Positions 16,531 to 24,754 of a DNA stretch of 64,000 nt are shown in pieces. How positions within the stretch are numbered: position 1 is the first letter of the stretch; each line of letters opens with the position of its first letter. The notes under the pieces are model-generated. The model saw nothing but the letters and a program-made list of their open reading frames with translations, had not been told where the DNA came from and made no database searches. The stretch spans positions 1 to 64,000 of the forward strand of contig JAVBKU010000006.1 in NCBI GenBank assembly GCA_031553875.1, written 5' to 3'. The translations under genes were made by a program, and so were the position numbers. Source of the DNA: JAVBKU01 sp031553875. GTDB taxonomy: Bacteria; Bacteroidota; Bacteroidia; Bacteroidales; Rikenellaceae.

Positions 16531-17505
16531 ATGTATAGTATCGACGAGTTGGCTCTCCTGACAGAGAAACTGTTGGGCGAGGTGAGTATTGGGCCGGAGC
16601 CCGCGGGCCTCTATGCTCCTGTGGAGTATGTGCTGGAGGAGGGGGGTAAACGCGTGAGGCCGGTGATGGCGCTTATGGGGTGTAATGTATTCAGAGACGA
16701 TATCCGCCCTGCGCATCCGGTGGCCGTGGCCGTGGAGGTATTCCACAATTTCACACTACTGCATGACGACATAATGGACAAGGCGATGGTGCGCCGAGGC
16801 AGGGAGTGTGTGCACCTGAAATGGAGCGAGAACGCCGCGATACTTTCGGGCGACGTGATGCTTATTCTTGCTTACAAGAGCCTCGCGGAGGTGGAGCCTT
16901 CGCTTTTGCCGCGCGTCTTAGGTATCTTCAACCGCATGGCGGCGGAGGTGTGCGAGGGGCAGCAGTACGATATGGATTTTGAGCTGAGGAAGAGTGTGAA
17001 TGTCGAGGAATATATGGATATGATACGCCTTAAAACGTCGGTGCTTCTGGCCGCGAGCCTCGAGATGGGTGCGGTGGTCGGCGGGGCTAATCAGGCGCAG
17101 AGCGATGCCCTGTACAGGTTCGGCATAGAGCTTGGCCTTGCCTTCCAGGTACAGGACGACCTGCTCGACCTCTATGCCGATGAGAAGGAGTTCGGCAAAC
17201 GCATCGGCGGCGATATCCTCTCGGGCAAGAAGACATTCCTGCTGTCTACGGCGTTGAAACTTGCCGGCGATAGCGATCGGAGCCTGTTGCAGAAGCTGAT
17301 TACAGATAAGAAAATGGCTCCGGAGCGTAAAATAGCCGAGGTCAGGAGTATATATGACCGCCTCGGGGTGCGTGAGGCTGCCCGGGCGGAGATCGACCGC
17401 CGCATGGCCTCGGCCTTAGAAGAACTTGAGGCTGTGGGAGTCGGCGCCGAGCGCCTCGAGCCCCTGCGCTCGATGGTGGTAATGTTAATGGACAGGAAAA
17501 AATGA
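16531..17505 (+). CDS. Polyprenyl diphosphate synthase
   Basis: This trans-isoprenyl diphosphate synthase (324 residues) chains isopentenyl units for a quinone side chain or related lipid. The first aspartate-rich motif is DDIMD (HNFTLLHDDIMDKA) and the second is DDLLD (FQVQDDLLDLY). GGKRVRP near residue 40 binds pyrophosphate. The ATG at 16,531 is preferred over 16,507 because homologues begin with an equivalent MYSIDEL-type helix. Chain length is set by residues before the first Asp motif (here FHNF) and cannot be fixed by eye. Its stop overlaps the U32 start by four bases, indicating translational coupling. Confidence 0.93.
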   Translation: MYSIDELALLTEKLLGEVSIGPEPAGLYAPVEYVLEEGGKRVRPVMALMGCNVFRDDIRPAHPVAVAVEVFHNFTLLHDDIMDKAMVRRGRECVHLKWSENAAILSGDVMLILAYKSLAEVEPSLLPRVLGIFNRMAAEVCEGQQYDMDFELRKSVNVEEYMDMIRLKTSVLLAASLEMGAVVGGANQAQSDALYRFGIELGLAFQVQDDLLDLYADEKEFGKRIGGDILSGKKTFLLSTALKLAGDSDRSLLQKLITDKKMAPERKIAEVRSIYDRLGVREAARAEIDRRMASALEELEAVGVGAERLEPLRSMVVMLMDRKK

Positions 17506-18749
17506 CGCTCACCCGCAAGGATATAGAAATAATGGCCCCCGTGGGGTCGTACGAATCGTTGATGGCGGCCATTCAGGGGGGCGCCGACTCTGTATATTTT
17601 GGGGTCGAGCAGCTCAATATGAGAGCGCGTTCGTCGTTCAATTTCACCCTCGACGACCTTGCCAAGATAGTACATATAGCCCGCGAGAACGGCATCAAGA
17701 CCTACCTCACGGTCAACACCATACTCTACGACGAAGACCTCGACACCATGCGCCGCATCGTGGACAGGGCCAGGGCTGAGGGCGTCGACGCCATCATCGC
17801 CTCCGACCAGGCGGCAATACTCTACGCCCGTTCCATAGGCCAGGAGGTGCATATCTCCACCCAGCTCAATGTGTCGAATATAGAAACGCTGGCATTCTAC
17901 GCCCAGTGGGCCGACGTGGTGGTGTTGGCCAGGGAGCTTACCATCGATAAGGTTAGGGCCATACACAGGGCCATCGCCGAGCGCGACATTCGCGGCCCCA
18001 AGGGAGAGCTCGTCGGTATAGAGATGTTCGCCCACGGAGCGCTTTGCATGGCTGTGTCTGGTAAGTGTTACCTCAGTCTGCACGATAGTAACTGCTCGGC
18101 CAACCGCGGCTCGTGCCGCCAGATATGCCGCCGCTCGTACGAAGTGAGGGATAAGGAGACAGGGCAGGAGATGGTGATCGACAACCACTATATAATGTCG
18201 CCCAAGGATCTCTGCACCATAGACTTCCTCGACCAATTCATAGATGCCGGGGTACGTGTACTCAAGATCGAGGGCCGGGCCCGTTCGGCCGAATACGTGA
18301 AACGGGTGTGCGAGTGCTACGACGAAGCGGTGAAGTCGGTGTGTGACGAGACGTTCTCGGAAGATAAAGTGGCGGCGTGGAAGGAGAAGCTCTCCACCGT
18401 ATTCAACCGTGGTTTCTGGGGCGGCTACTATATGGGCGAGACAGCAGGGGAATGGAGCCGCAACTACGGCTCGTCGGCCACAAAGCGCAAGGTGTACGTG
18501 GGTAAGGTGACCAACTACTTCTCCAAGCTGGGTGTGGCCGAGGTGTTGGTGGAGGCATCGCCGCTGGACAAGGGCGACGAGATACTATTCCTGGGTGACA
18601 CTACCGGAGTCCAGGAGATGATGGCCGATGATATACGTGTGAACTTGCAGGGCGTCGACAGGGCCTTGCAGGGGGAGTATTGCTCCATACGTACCGAGAG
18701 TAAGATACGCCGGGGCGACAAGCTATATAAGATGGTCGACAGCGAGTGA
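17502..18749 (+). CDS. U32-family peptidase-like protein (RlhA/TrhP type)
   Basis: The 415-residue protein has a TIM-barrel start (IMAPVGSYESLMAAIQGGADSVYFG) and the U32 signature region EMFAHGALCMAVSGKCYLS. Next comes the cysteine cluster CSANRGSCRQICRR, which in this family holds an iron-sulfur cluster, and the EGRARSAEYV block. E. coli relatives RlhA and TrhP hydroxylate 23S rRNA or tRNA using prephenate, and UbiU/UbiV hydroxylate quinone rings without oxygen. Which activity applies here is open. The neighbouring polyprenyl synthase overlap (ATGA) is notable in that light. Confidence 0.88.
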   Translation: MTLTRKDIEIMAPVGSYESLMAAIQGGADSVYFGVEQLNMRARSSFNFTLDDLAKIVHIARENGIKTYLTVNTILYDEDLDTMRRIVDRARAEGVDAIIASDQAAILYARSIGQEVHISTQLNVSNIETLAFYAQWADVVVLARELTIDKVRAIHRAIAERDIRGPKGELVGIEMFAHGALCMAVSGKCYLSLHDSNCSANRGSCRQICRRSYEVRDKETGQEMVIDNHYIMSPKDLCTIDFLDQFIDAGVRVLKIEGRARSAEYVKRVCECYDEAVKSVCDETFSEDKVAAWKEKLSTVFNRGFWGGYYMGETAGEWSRNYGSSATKRKVYVGKVTNYFSKLGVAEVLVEASPLDKGDEILFLGDTTGVQEMMADDIRVNLQGVDRALQGEYCSIRTESKIRRGDKLYKMVDSE

Positions 18750-18879
18750 TGCGGCGGCGTTTGCAGGGTTTTCAGAAATTATTAATACAAATCATATTTA
18801 ACTTTTCCTCTCCGAGAATGTCTTACTGAAAGTGTATCCGGCGGAATAAAATAACAGACAAATAAAAAGTGCGGTATAT

Positions 18880-20004
18880 ATGAATTTTGTAGCGGATAAG
18901 AGGTTCTACTCTTTCTCCTGTGGCGGGGATACCCCCCTTGCCGGCGCGGCGCGGGAGATGTTGGATAAGTTACCCAAGAAAGAGAGAGTATTGAGGGTGG
19001 TATTCTTCGGCGATCCGGCCGATAACGCCGCCTATCTGCGCGATGCCGCGGAGCTTAAACGTACGGTGGGAGAGTGGGGCGGAGCGGAGACTCCGGTCGT
19101 GAGTTACGTTGCACAAAAACCGTTGGGCGGGGAGAGCCTTATCATGGAGGCCACGACCACGAACCGCGTGAAGGGTGTGGAAGTGAGATATTGCGACAAT
19201 TATATAGTGTTCGACGACGGCTCCTCGCGCGAGCTTATAATGGGCGGCGTGTTGCCCGGCGATATTTTCGCCGATACCTATACGCAGGCTGCGGATGTCT
19301 TCGGCAGGATATATTCGGTGATGATGCGCGAAGGGTTTGCCCTGAGCGCCATCGTGCGCCAGTGGAATTACGTGGAAAATATCACCACGATGACCGGTGC
19401 GCGCCAGAACTACCAGATGTTCAACGACGCCCGCTCGGAGTTCTATGCCAAGGGGTGCTGGGGCGGAGGGTTTCCCGCCGCCACCGGGATCGGCACGAGC
19501 GCAGGAGGCGTGATGGTGGAGCTCAATGCGGTCGCAGGCGTGACCATAGAGAGCGTAGCCCTCGACAACCCGCTGCAGGTGGCGGCCCACTGTTATTCCA
19601 AACAGGTGCTTGTGGGCGATGGAGCGGCGAAAACTGCGGGGCCGTCGACACCCAAGTTCGAACGTGGACGCATGCTCTCAGAGGGCGGCTCGAGCTCGCT
19701 TATATACATCTCCGGCACCGCGGCCATACGCGGCGAACATAGTCTCGCAGGAGAGGATATGGAGTCGCAGACCCGCGCCACGATGGAGAATATCGAGGCC
19801 CTGGTCTCAGGCGAAAATACCGGCCGCAGCGGGAAGATAGATTACCGTATGCTGAGGGTTTACATCAAATATCCCGAGCAGGTAGAGGCCTCGCGAAAAT
19901 ATATGGAGAAAGCTTATCCGAGGGTCCCCACGTTCTACATTCACGCCGATATATGCCGCGACGAGCTCCTTATGGAGATAGAAGGAGTGGCGGTAGTGGA
20001 ATAG
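18880..20004 (+). CDS. Chorismatase-like protein of the FkbO/Hyg5/XanB2 family
   Basis: The 374-residue protein resembles chorismatases, which have a RidA-like (YjgF) trimeric fold and hydrolyse chorismate. The family-type blocks in order are RQWNYVENI (160-168), YPAAT-equivalent GGFPAATGIGTSAGG (196-210), the NPLQVAAHCYSKQ segment (230-242), YISGTAAIRGEH (276-287), and the C-terminal HADICRDELLMEIEGV (355-370) with its E-x-E-G. FkbO makes a dihydroxycyclohexadiene product and Hyg5 and XanB2 make hydroxybenzoates. The residues deciding product cannot be judged here. There is no signal peptide. It sits 130 bases after the U32 gene and ends at a long inverted repeat. Many automatic labels would say Rid-family protein. 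Confidence 0.7.
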   Translation: MNFVADKRFYSFSCGGDTPLAGAAREMLDKLPKKERVLRVVFFGDPADNAAYLRDAAELKRTVGEWGGAETPVVSYVAQKPLGGESLIMEATTTNRVKGVEVRYCDNYIVFDDGSSRELIMGGVLPGDIFADTYTQAADVFGRIYSVMMREGFALSAIVRQWNYVENITTMTGARQNYQMFNDARSEFYAKGCWGGGFPAATGIGTSAGGVMVELNAVAGVTIESVALDNPLQVAAHCYSKQVLVGDGAAKTAGPSTPKFERGRMLSEGGSSSLIYISGTAAIRGEHSLAGEDMESQTRATMENIEALVSGENTGRSGKIDYRMLRVYIKYPEQVEASRKYMEKAYPRVPTFYIHADICRDELLMEIEGVAVVE

Positions 20005-20022
20005 CCGGTCGACCATAAAGTG

Positions 20023-20070
20023 TTTAAACGAGCTATGCGGCCTCCTCGGGGGCCGCATAGCTCGTTTAAA
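20023..20070. terminator. 20-bp perfect inverted repeat between convergent genes
   Basis: The arms 20,023-20,042 and 20,051-20,070 are perfectly complementary, with an 8-base loop. The base of the stem is TTTAAA, giving a U-rich end in either direction. It separates the chorismatase-like gene from the alginate-lyase array. Confidence 0.65.
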
Positions 20071-20103
20071 TGGGTCTGACTGGATTCCCAGCTGATACCC
20101 CTG

Positions 20104-21438
20104 CTACTGATCGTTGTAGTAGCGGTAGATAATATTGTAGACAGTCTTGGACGCGACCCTCGAAGTACCGAGGTTAATCCTTCCCGCCGCCAGTTGAGAG
20201 CGGAGATATGTGTTTTCGGGGTCCATAGAGAGGATTCTCTGTATCACCCAGAACGCGCTGGCGCGCTGGCTATCCCAATTGCTCTGAGAGAAGCCGCGAG
20301 CCTGCCATTCGCTATAAGGCTTGTCGAGGAAGTAAGCGAGATACTCCCCGGCATCGGAAATAGTGCCGTCGCCGTCGTCGGATAAGAAGAGGTCTTCATC
20401 CAGCAACCTGGACATCTCGCACACCTCCACAAAGTGCTGCAGGTTGTAGATCGAATAGCCCAACCCATTCTGGTCGCGTGCGGTCTCGCGGGGCATCTGG
20501 CCGGTAGCCTGTATCTGGGGGTATATTCTCCTTGTGGGGAAAGCATCGACGATCGCCTTGGCTTCGGCATACTTGCCGGTAAAGAGGCAAAGACCCATAC
20601 ATGTCTGATCGTAGGCCACGGAGTGGTTGTTCGTGGCGTTGTCTTCGGCAAGGGGGGCGGTCTGGGTCGTCATGTAAGTATACAAACGTTCGGCCCAATT
20701 GCGCATACCGGCGTCTACCGCGGGAGTATAAGCCTCCGAGCCCATGATAAGTGATGCCGAAGCAAAGGCTCCGAGTATGTTCTGCGAGTTGATAACCCCT
20801 GCGGCCGACCCGATATTGTAGTTGGGATAGCTCGGGATTATCTGGCCGTAGTCATAGTTGGGGATGGTAGCCGTGGCGGGATTGATAAACCATGTCTTAA
20901 GGTAGTCTACGCATTTGCGTGCGAACTCTTCCCTGCCTGAGAAGAAGTAGGCCTGCCCCAGCGTTTTCACGGCATTGACCATGTCGCTCTGCCGCTCGGC
21001 GTCATACTTATCGTAATTCTCGTCGTTTCGGTAACCGTCGCGGTAAACCCAAATACCGCTTCCTTCCGGCTCTTCCCATATGTACTTGCTGACGATGATC
21101 ATGCAATTAGGATTGATGCCGAAAAGCGGAATATCCGTGGGACGGTCGAGCACGGATATGGGCTTGGATGTGAGGAGTGCCGTCGCGTTATCATACAGGG
21201 CCTTGTAGGCGGTATAGTACTTCGAATTAGCGGCATTCCCTGCATTAGCGTTGGTTAACAGGTCTTCCCTTACTTCGAGCATGTAGTCGAAATCCCATAG
21301 CGACACCCTCGGGCGTCCTCCGGGAAAATCATCAAGGTTGATCTTGCCCAGTTCGCTGTTGATTTCCGGTTCGGTGGAGCAGGACCACAACATGGTCGTA
21401 CAGCAAATGGCGGAAAAAATAAGAGTCTTGATCTTCAT
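20104..21438 (-). CDS. Alginate lyase-family lipoprotein, paralogue 1
   Basis: This is a 444-residue PF05426-like protein, predicted to cleave an acidic polysaccharide by beta-elimination. Start 21,438 places a signal with lipobox LWSC and Cys20; the upstream 13 codons of the open frame are not signal-like. The family core begins at FPGGRPRVSLWDFDYMLEVR. The catalytic-type pair is in TNNHSVAYDQ, and the later Arg/Tyr block is PRETARDQNGLGYSIYN. It closely resembles paralogues 2 and 3 (same Cys20, same FPGGRPRVS entry) and is the last gene in this direction, ending just before a long inverted repeat. The substrate is unknown. Confidence 0.87.
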   Translation of the reverse strand: MKIKTLIFSAICCTTMLWSCSTEPEINSELGKINLDDFPGGRPRVSLWDFDYMLEVREDLLTNANAGNAANSKYYTAYKALYDNATALLTSKPISVLDRPTDIPLFGINPNCMIIVSKYIWEEPEGSGIWVYRDGYRNDENYDKYDAERQSDMVNAVKTLGQAYFFSGREEFARKCVDYLKTWFINPATATIPNYDYGQIIPSYPNYNIGSAAGVINSQNILGAFASASLIMGSEAYTPAVDAGMRNWAERLYTYMTTQTAPLAEDNATNNHSVAYDQTCMGLCLFTGKYAEAKAIVDAFPTRRIYPQIQATGQMPRETARDQNGLGYSIYNLQHFVEVCEMSRLLDEDLFLSDDGDGTISDAGEYLAYFLDKPYSEWQARGFSQSNWDSQRASAFWVIQRILSMDPENTYLRSQLAAGRINLGTSRVASKTVYNIIYRYYNDQ

Positions 21439-21506
21439 GGTGTTATGGGTTTGTGGAGGTTTAATATGGATGGTCACCGGGCCGGATATTTCCGGACAAT
21501 ACTTCG

Positions 21507-22982
21507 TTATTGATCTGTATTGAAGCGGTAAATGATATTATATGTCGACTTGGGCCCGATTTTCGTGGGGCCGAGGTTAGTCCTCCCCGCTACCAACTGG
21601 GCGCGGATGGTCGAATTGGCTGAGTTCATCGAAAGTATTCTTTGGAGCACCCACCATGCATTTACCCTGGCACTGTCCCAGCTGCTTTGGGTGTAACCGC
21701 TGGCATTCCAGGCGGAGACTGTTTTGTCGAGGTATGCTCCGAGGAACTCGCCGGCCTTTGAAATAGTGCCGCCGCTGCCACTGGATAAGAAAAGATCGTC
21801 ATCCAATAGTTTGGCCATCTCGCATATCTCCACGAAGTGTTGCAGGTTGTAGGTAGAGTAGTGGTATCCCTGCTGATCGCGCGCAGTTTCGCGAGGCTGT
21901 TCGCCGCTGGCACTGATCTGGGCGAATATCCTCTTTACAGGGAAGGCATCGACGATAGCCTGGGCTTCGGTGGTCTTACCTGCGAAAAGGCACATGCCCA
22001 GGCACACCTGGTCGTAGGCCACCGAGTGGTTGTTCGTGGCAGGAGCCTCGGCGAGAGGTGCCGGTTGGGTGGTCATGTATGTGTACAGGCGTTCGGCCCA
22101 GTTACGCATGCCGGCGTCCACAGCGGTGGTATAGGCCTCGGAGCCCATAATAAGCGACGTTGCGGCGAAGGCGCCGAGTATGTTCTGCGAGTTGATGACC
22201 CCTGCTTTGTTCCCAATGTTGTAGTTGGGGTAGCTGGGGATTATCTGCCCGTAGTCGTAGTTGGGAATGGTTGCCGTGGCGGGATTGATAAACCATGTGT
22301 TGAGGTACTCCACGCACTTGGCCGCGAACGCTTCCCTACCGGAGAAAAAATAAGCCTGTCCCAGCGTCTTCACGGCATTCACCATGCTGGTTTGGCGGTT
22401 GGCGTCGTACTGATTGTAATTCTCACTATTTACGTAACCGTCTTTGTAGACCCAGATGCCACTTCCGGCGGGCTCCTCCCAGATGTATTTGCTGACTATG
22501 ATCAGGCATTGGGGGTTGATCCCAAATAGGGGGATGCCTGCGGGACGGTCGAGTACGGATATGGGAGTAGACGAAAGCAGATCCGTCGCACTGTCATACA
22601 GTGCTTTGTAGGCAGTATAGTATTTTGACCCTGAGGGATTTCCGGCACCGGTATAGGTATTCAGATCGTCTCTCACTCTGACCATGTGGTCGAAGTCCCA
22701 TAGCGATAAGCGCGGACGTCCTCCCGGGAAATTCTCTACGGTTCCGGTACCTTCACCTCCACCTTCATCTTCACCTCCACCTTCATCTTCACCTCCACCT
22801 TCATCTTCATCTTCATCTTCATCTTCACCTCCGCTGCCTCCTTCATCTCCACTGCCACCGGTTTCGGTGCCAGTTTCAGTGCCGGTACCGGAACCGCCAT
22901 CGTATGGTTCCTCCTTGGAAGAGCAAGACCATAACATGGCCATGCAGCAAATGATAAAAAAGGTGAAGATACCTCTCCTCAT
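21507..22982 (-). CDS. Alginate lyase-family lipoprotein with acidic Gly-rich linker, paralogue 2
   Basis: The 491-residue lipoprotein (lipobox LWSC, Cys20) differs from paralogue 1 by a linker of about 50 residues directly after the anchor. The linker is built from Glu/Asp/Gly repeats (GGGEDE units) with Thr-Gly at its ends, and would hold the enzyme away from the membrane. The lyase domain follows: FPGGRPRLSLWDFDHM, then TNNHSVAYDQ near residue 325, then PRETARDQQGYHYSTYN. The start at 22,982 begins with MRRG just before the hydrophobic core. The gap to paralogue 1 is 68 bases, so the two are probably one transcript. Confidence 0.87.
   Translation of the reverse strand: MRRGIFTFFIICCMAMLWSCSSKEEPYDGGSGTGTETGTETGGSGDEGGSGGEDEDEDEDEGGGEDEGGGEDEGGGEGTGTVENFPGGRPRLSLWDFDHMVRVRDDLNTYTGAGNPSGSKYYTAYKALYDSATDLLSSTPISVLDRPAGIPLFGINPQCLIIVSKYIWEEPAGSGIWVYKDGYVNSENYNQYDANRQTSMVNAVKTLGQAYFFSGREAFAAKCVEYLNTWFINPATATIPNYDYGQIIPSYPNYNIGNKAGVINSQNILGAFAATSLIMGSEAYTTAVDAGMRNWAERLYTYMTTQPAPLAEAPATNNHSVAYDQVCLGMCLFAGKTTEAQAIVDAFPVKRIFAQISASGEQPRETARDQQGYHYSTYNLQHFVEICEMAKLLDDDLFLSSGSGGTISKAGEFLGAYLDKTVSAWNASGYTQSSWDSARVNAWWVLQRILSMNSANSTIRAQLVAGRTNLGPTKIGPKSTYNIIYRFNTDQ
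22745..22855 (-). repeat. In-frame short tandem repeats in paralogue 2
   Basis: The coding DNA for the acidic linker consists of repeated cttcatcttcacctccac-type 18-base units and six-base cttcat units, all multiples of three, so copy-number change would keep the frame. Confidence 0.8.
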
Positions 22983-23044
22983 GGTATTATAATCTATATT
23001 TAAAACATTAGACATGCGACGGTACGTTGTCGATAAAACGTGCT

Positions 23045-23086
23045 AAAACGAGATGCCTGGCTTATGAATACCCGACATCCCGTTTT
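23045..23086 (-). terminator. Hairpin between paralogues 3 and 2
   Basis: On the minus strand AAAACGGGATGTC pairs with GGCATCTCGTTTT (two G-U pairs) and is followed by GCACGTTTTATC. It follows the paralogue 3 stop and may end or attenuate that transcript before paralogue 2. Confidence 0.5.
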
Positions 23087-23109
23087 ATATATTCCCAGTA
23101 AGATTACTA

Positions 23110-24474
23110 TTACTGATCCAGATAGTAACGGTAAACGATGTTTTGTGTCGATTTGGGCCCGACCCTCGATGCCCCAAGGCTCGTCCTTCCCGCTGCCAGC
23201 TGGGCGCGGATAATCGCGTTACTGGGGTCCATCGAAAGAATTCTCTGTATCTGCCACCATGCGTTGGTACGTGAGGCGTCCCAGCTACTCTGCGTGAAAC
23301 CGCGCGCGTTCCAGTCGGTCACAGGCTTATCCAGGAACTCGCCGAGATACTCGCCAGCCTTGGAAATGGTGCCGTCACCATCGTTCGAGAAGAAGAGGTC
23401 CTCATCCAACAGTTTGGCCATCTCGCACACTTCGATAAGGTGTTGCAGGTTGTAGGTCGAGTAGTGATAACCCTGCTGGTCGCGTCTGGTCTCCGCAGGT
23501 TGCTGGCCATTGTTTTCTATCTGGGCGAATATCCTTTTTGTGGCGAAATTGTCTACGATCGCCTTTGCTTCTACGTACTTGCCAGTGAAAAGACAGAGAC
23601 CTAAAACCGTTTGATCATACGCTGTACCGTGGTTGTTAGCTGCGTTGACTTCACCCAGAGGTGCAGGCTCGGTGGTCATATACGTGTACAAGCGTTCGGC
23701 CCAGTTGCGCATACCGGCGTCAATGGCAGGAGTGTAAGCCTCCGAACCGATGATCAGGGATGTAGCAGCGAAGGCGTTGGTGATATTCTGTGAGTTGATG
23801 ATACCTGCGGTCGAACCTTTATTATAGTTAACCCTGTCCGGGATCATCTGGCCGTACTCGTAGTTGGGTAAGGTGGCAGTGGCGGAATTGATGAACCACG
23901 CCTTGAGGTAGTCTACACACTTGTAAGCGAACTCTTCCCTGCCGGAGAAGAAGTAGGCGTATGCCAGTTTCTTCACAGCGTTAATCATATCGGTTTGGCG
24001 CTCGGCGTCGTACTGATTATAAAGTTCGGTGTTGACGTAACCGTCTTTTGTCACCCATTTGTATCTACCCGATCCTTCAGGAGATTCCTCCCACCAGACA
24101 TACTTACTGATGATGACCAGGTTGTGCGGGTCGATTCCGAACTTTATCAAGGTGTCGGTGATATTCTGAGGACGGTCGAACACGGTTATAGGCCTGGATG
24201 AGAGCAGTGCGGTCGCATCGTCGTACACAGACTTATAGGCTGTATAATACTTGGAATTAGCAGTATTACCGGCTTGGGTATTGGCTATCAGGTCGGCCCT
24301 GACCTCGAGCATGTAATCGAAGTTAGCTACAGACACCCTCGGACGTCCTCCGGGGAAATCGTCCATATTAATTGTTCTGGACAACAGTTCGGTGTTGACC
24401 TCGGGCTCGGTGGAACAGGACCACAACAGAGCCGCGCAACAAACAGCAAAAAGAGTAGAAATTCTGATCCTCAT
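23110..24474 (-). CDS. Alginate lyase-family lipoprotein, paralogue 3
   Basis: The 454-residue lipoprotein has lipobox LWSC with Cys20, as in paralogues 1 and 2, and the entry motif DDFPGGRPRVSVANFDYMLEVR. The catalytic-type segment reads ANNHGTAYDQTVLG and the later block PAETRRDQQGYHYSTYN. Compared with its siblings it has a short insertion (WWEESPEGSGRYKW) before the KDGYVN segment. It has 280 bases without a gene upstream and a hairpin downstream, so it may be its own transcription unit. Confidence 0.87.
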   Translation of the reverse strand: MRIRISTLFAVCCAALLWSCSTEPEVNTELLSRTINMDDFPGGRPRVSVANFDYMLEVRADLIANTQAGNTANSKYYTAYKSVYDDATALLSSRPITVFDRPQNITDTLIKFGIDPHNLVIISKYVWWEESPEGSGRYKWVTKDGYVNTELYNQYDAERQTDMINAVKKLAYAYFFSGREEFAYKCVDYLKAWFINSATATLPNYEYGQMIPDRVNYNKGSTAGIINSQNITNAFAATSLIIGSEAYTPAIDAGMRNWAERLYTYMTTEPAPLGEVNAANNHGTAYDQTVLGLCLFTGKYVEAKAIVDNFATKRIFAQIENNGQQPAETRRDQQGYHYSTYNLQHLIEVCEMAKLLDEDLFFSNDGDGTISKAGEYLGEFLDKPVTDWNARGFTQSSWDASRTNAWWQIQRILSMDPSNAIIRAQLAAGRTSLGASRVGPKSTQNIVYRYYLDQ

Positions 24475-24480
24475 AATATT

Positions 24481-24754
24481 ATAATTTTAAGTTTTTAGAG
24501 TGCTAAGTATATGTAATCGCCGTACCTGCCGGCATGTTCATGAACTATTAAGCGTATTTCACTACCGCTCCCTATCAAACGATATGGTGCGATATAATAG
24601 TATGGCAATCAGCGTTTATATTTTATCTTACCCCTCTTTCCGTATCCTTTTCACACACCTGTCCAAATACCGGGCCATCCGCTCCGAAGTCCTTTATGTA
24701 TAACGTTCGGGCTTAAAAACAATGATATCCCGTCAGCAAATTTAAAATAAATTC
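24481..24754. other. 273-base AT-rich gap splitting the lyase array
   Basis: No gene is supported here. It separates the lipoprotein-type paralogues 1-3 from the soluble-secreted paralogues 4-8 and should hold the promoter of paralogue 3, but no convincing TAnnTTTG box was found. Confidence 0.4.

Noticed and set aside
17172..18236. 354-codon minus-strand frame opposite the polyprenyl synthase and U32 genes
   Set aside because: Antisense to two coupled, well-recognised genes; no domain or start context.
18880..20004. FIST-domain sensor protein
   Set aside because: Initial impression from length and Gly content; the ordered blocks, including the C-terminal DICRDELLMEIEG, match chorismatases instead.
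22745..22855. CRISPR-like short repeat block
   Set aside because: Units are 6 and 18 bases, contiguous, without spacers, and coding in frame.
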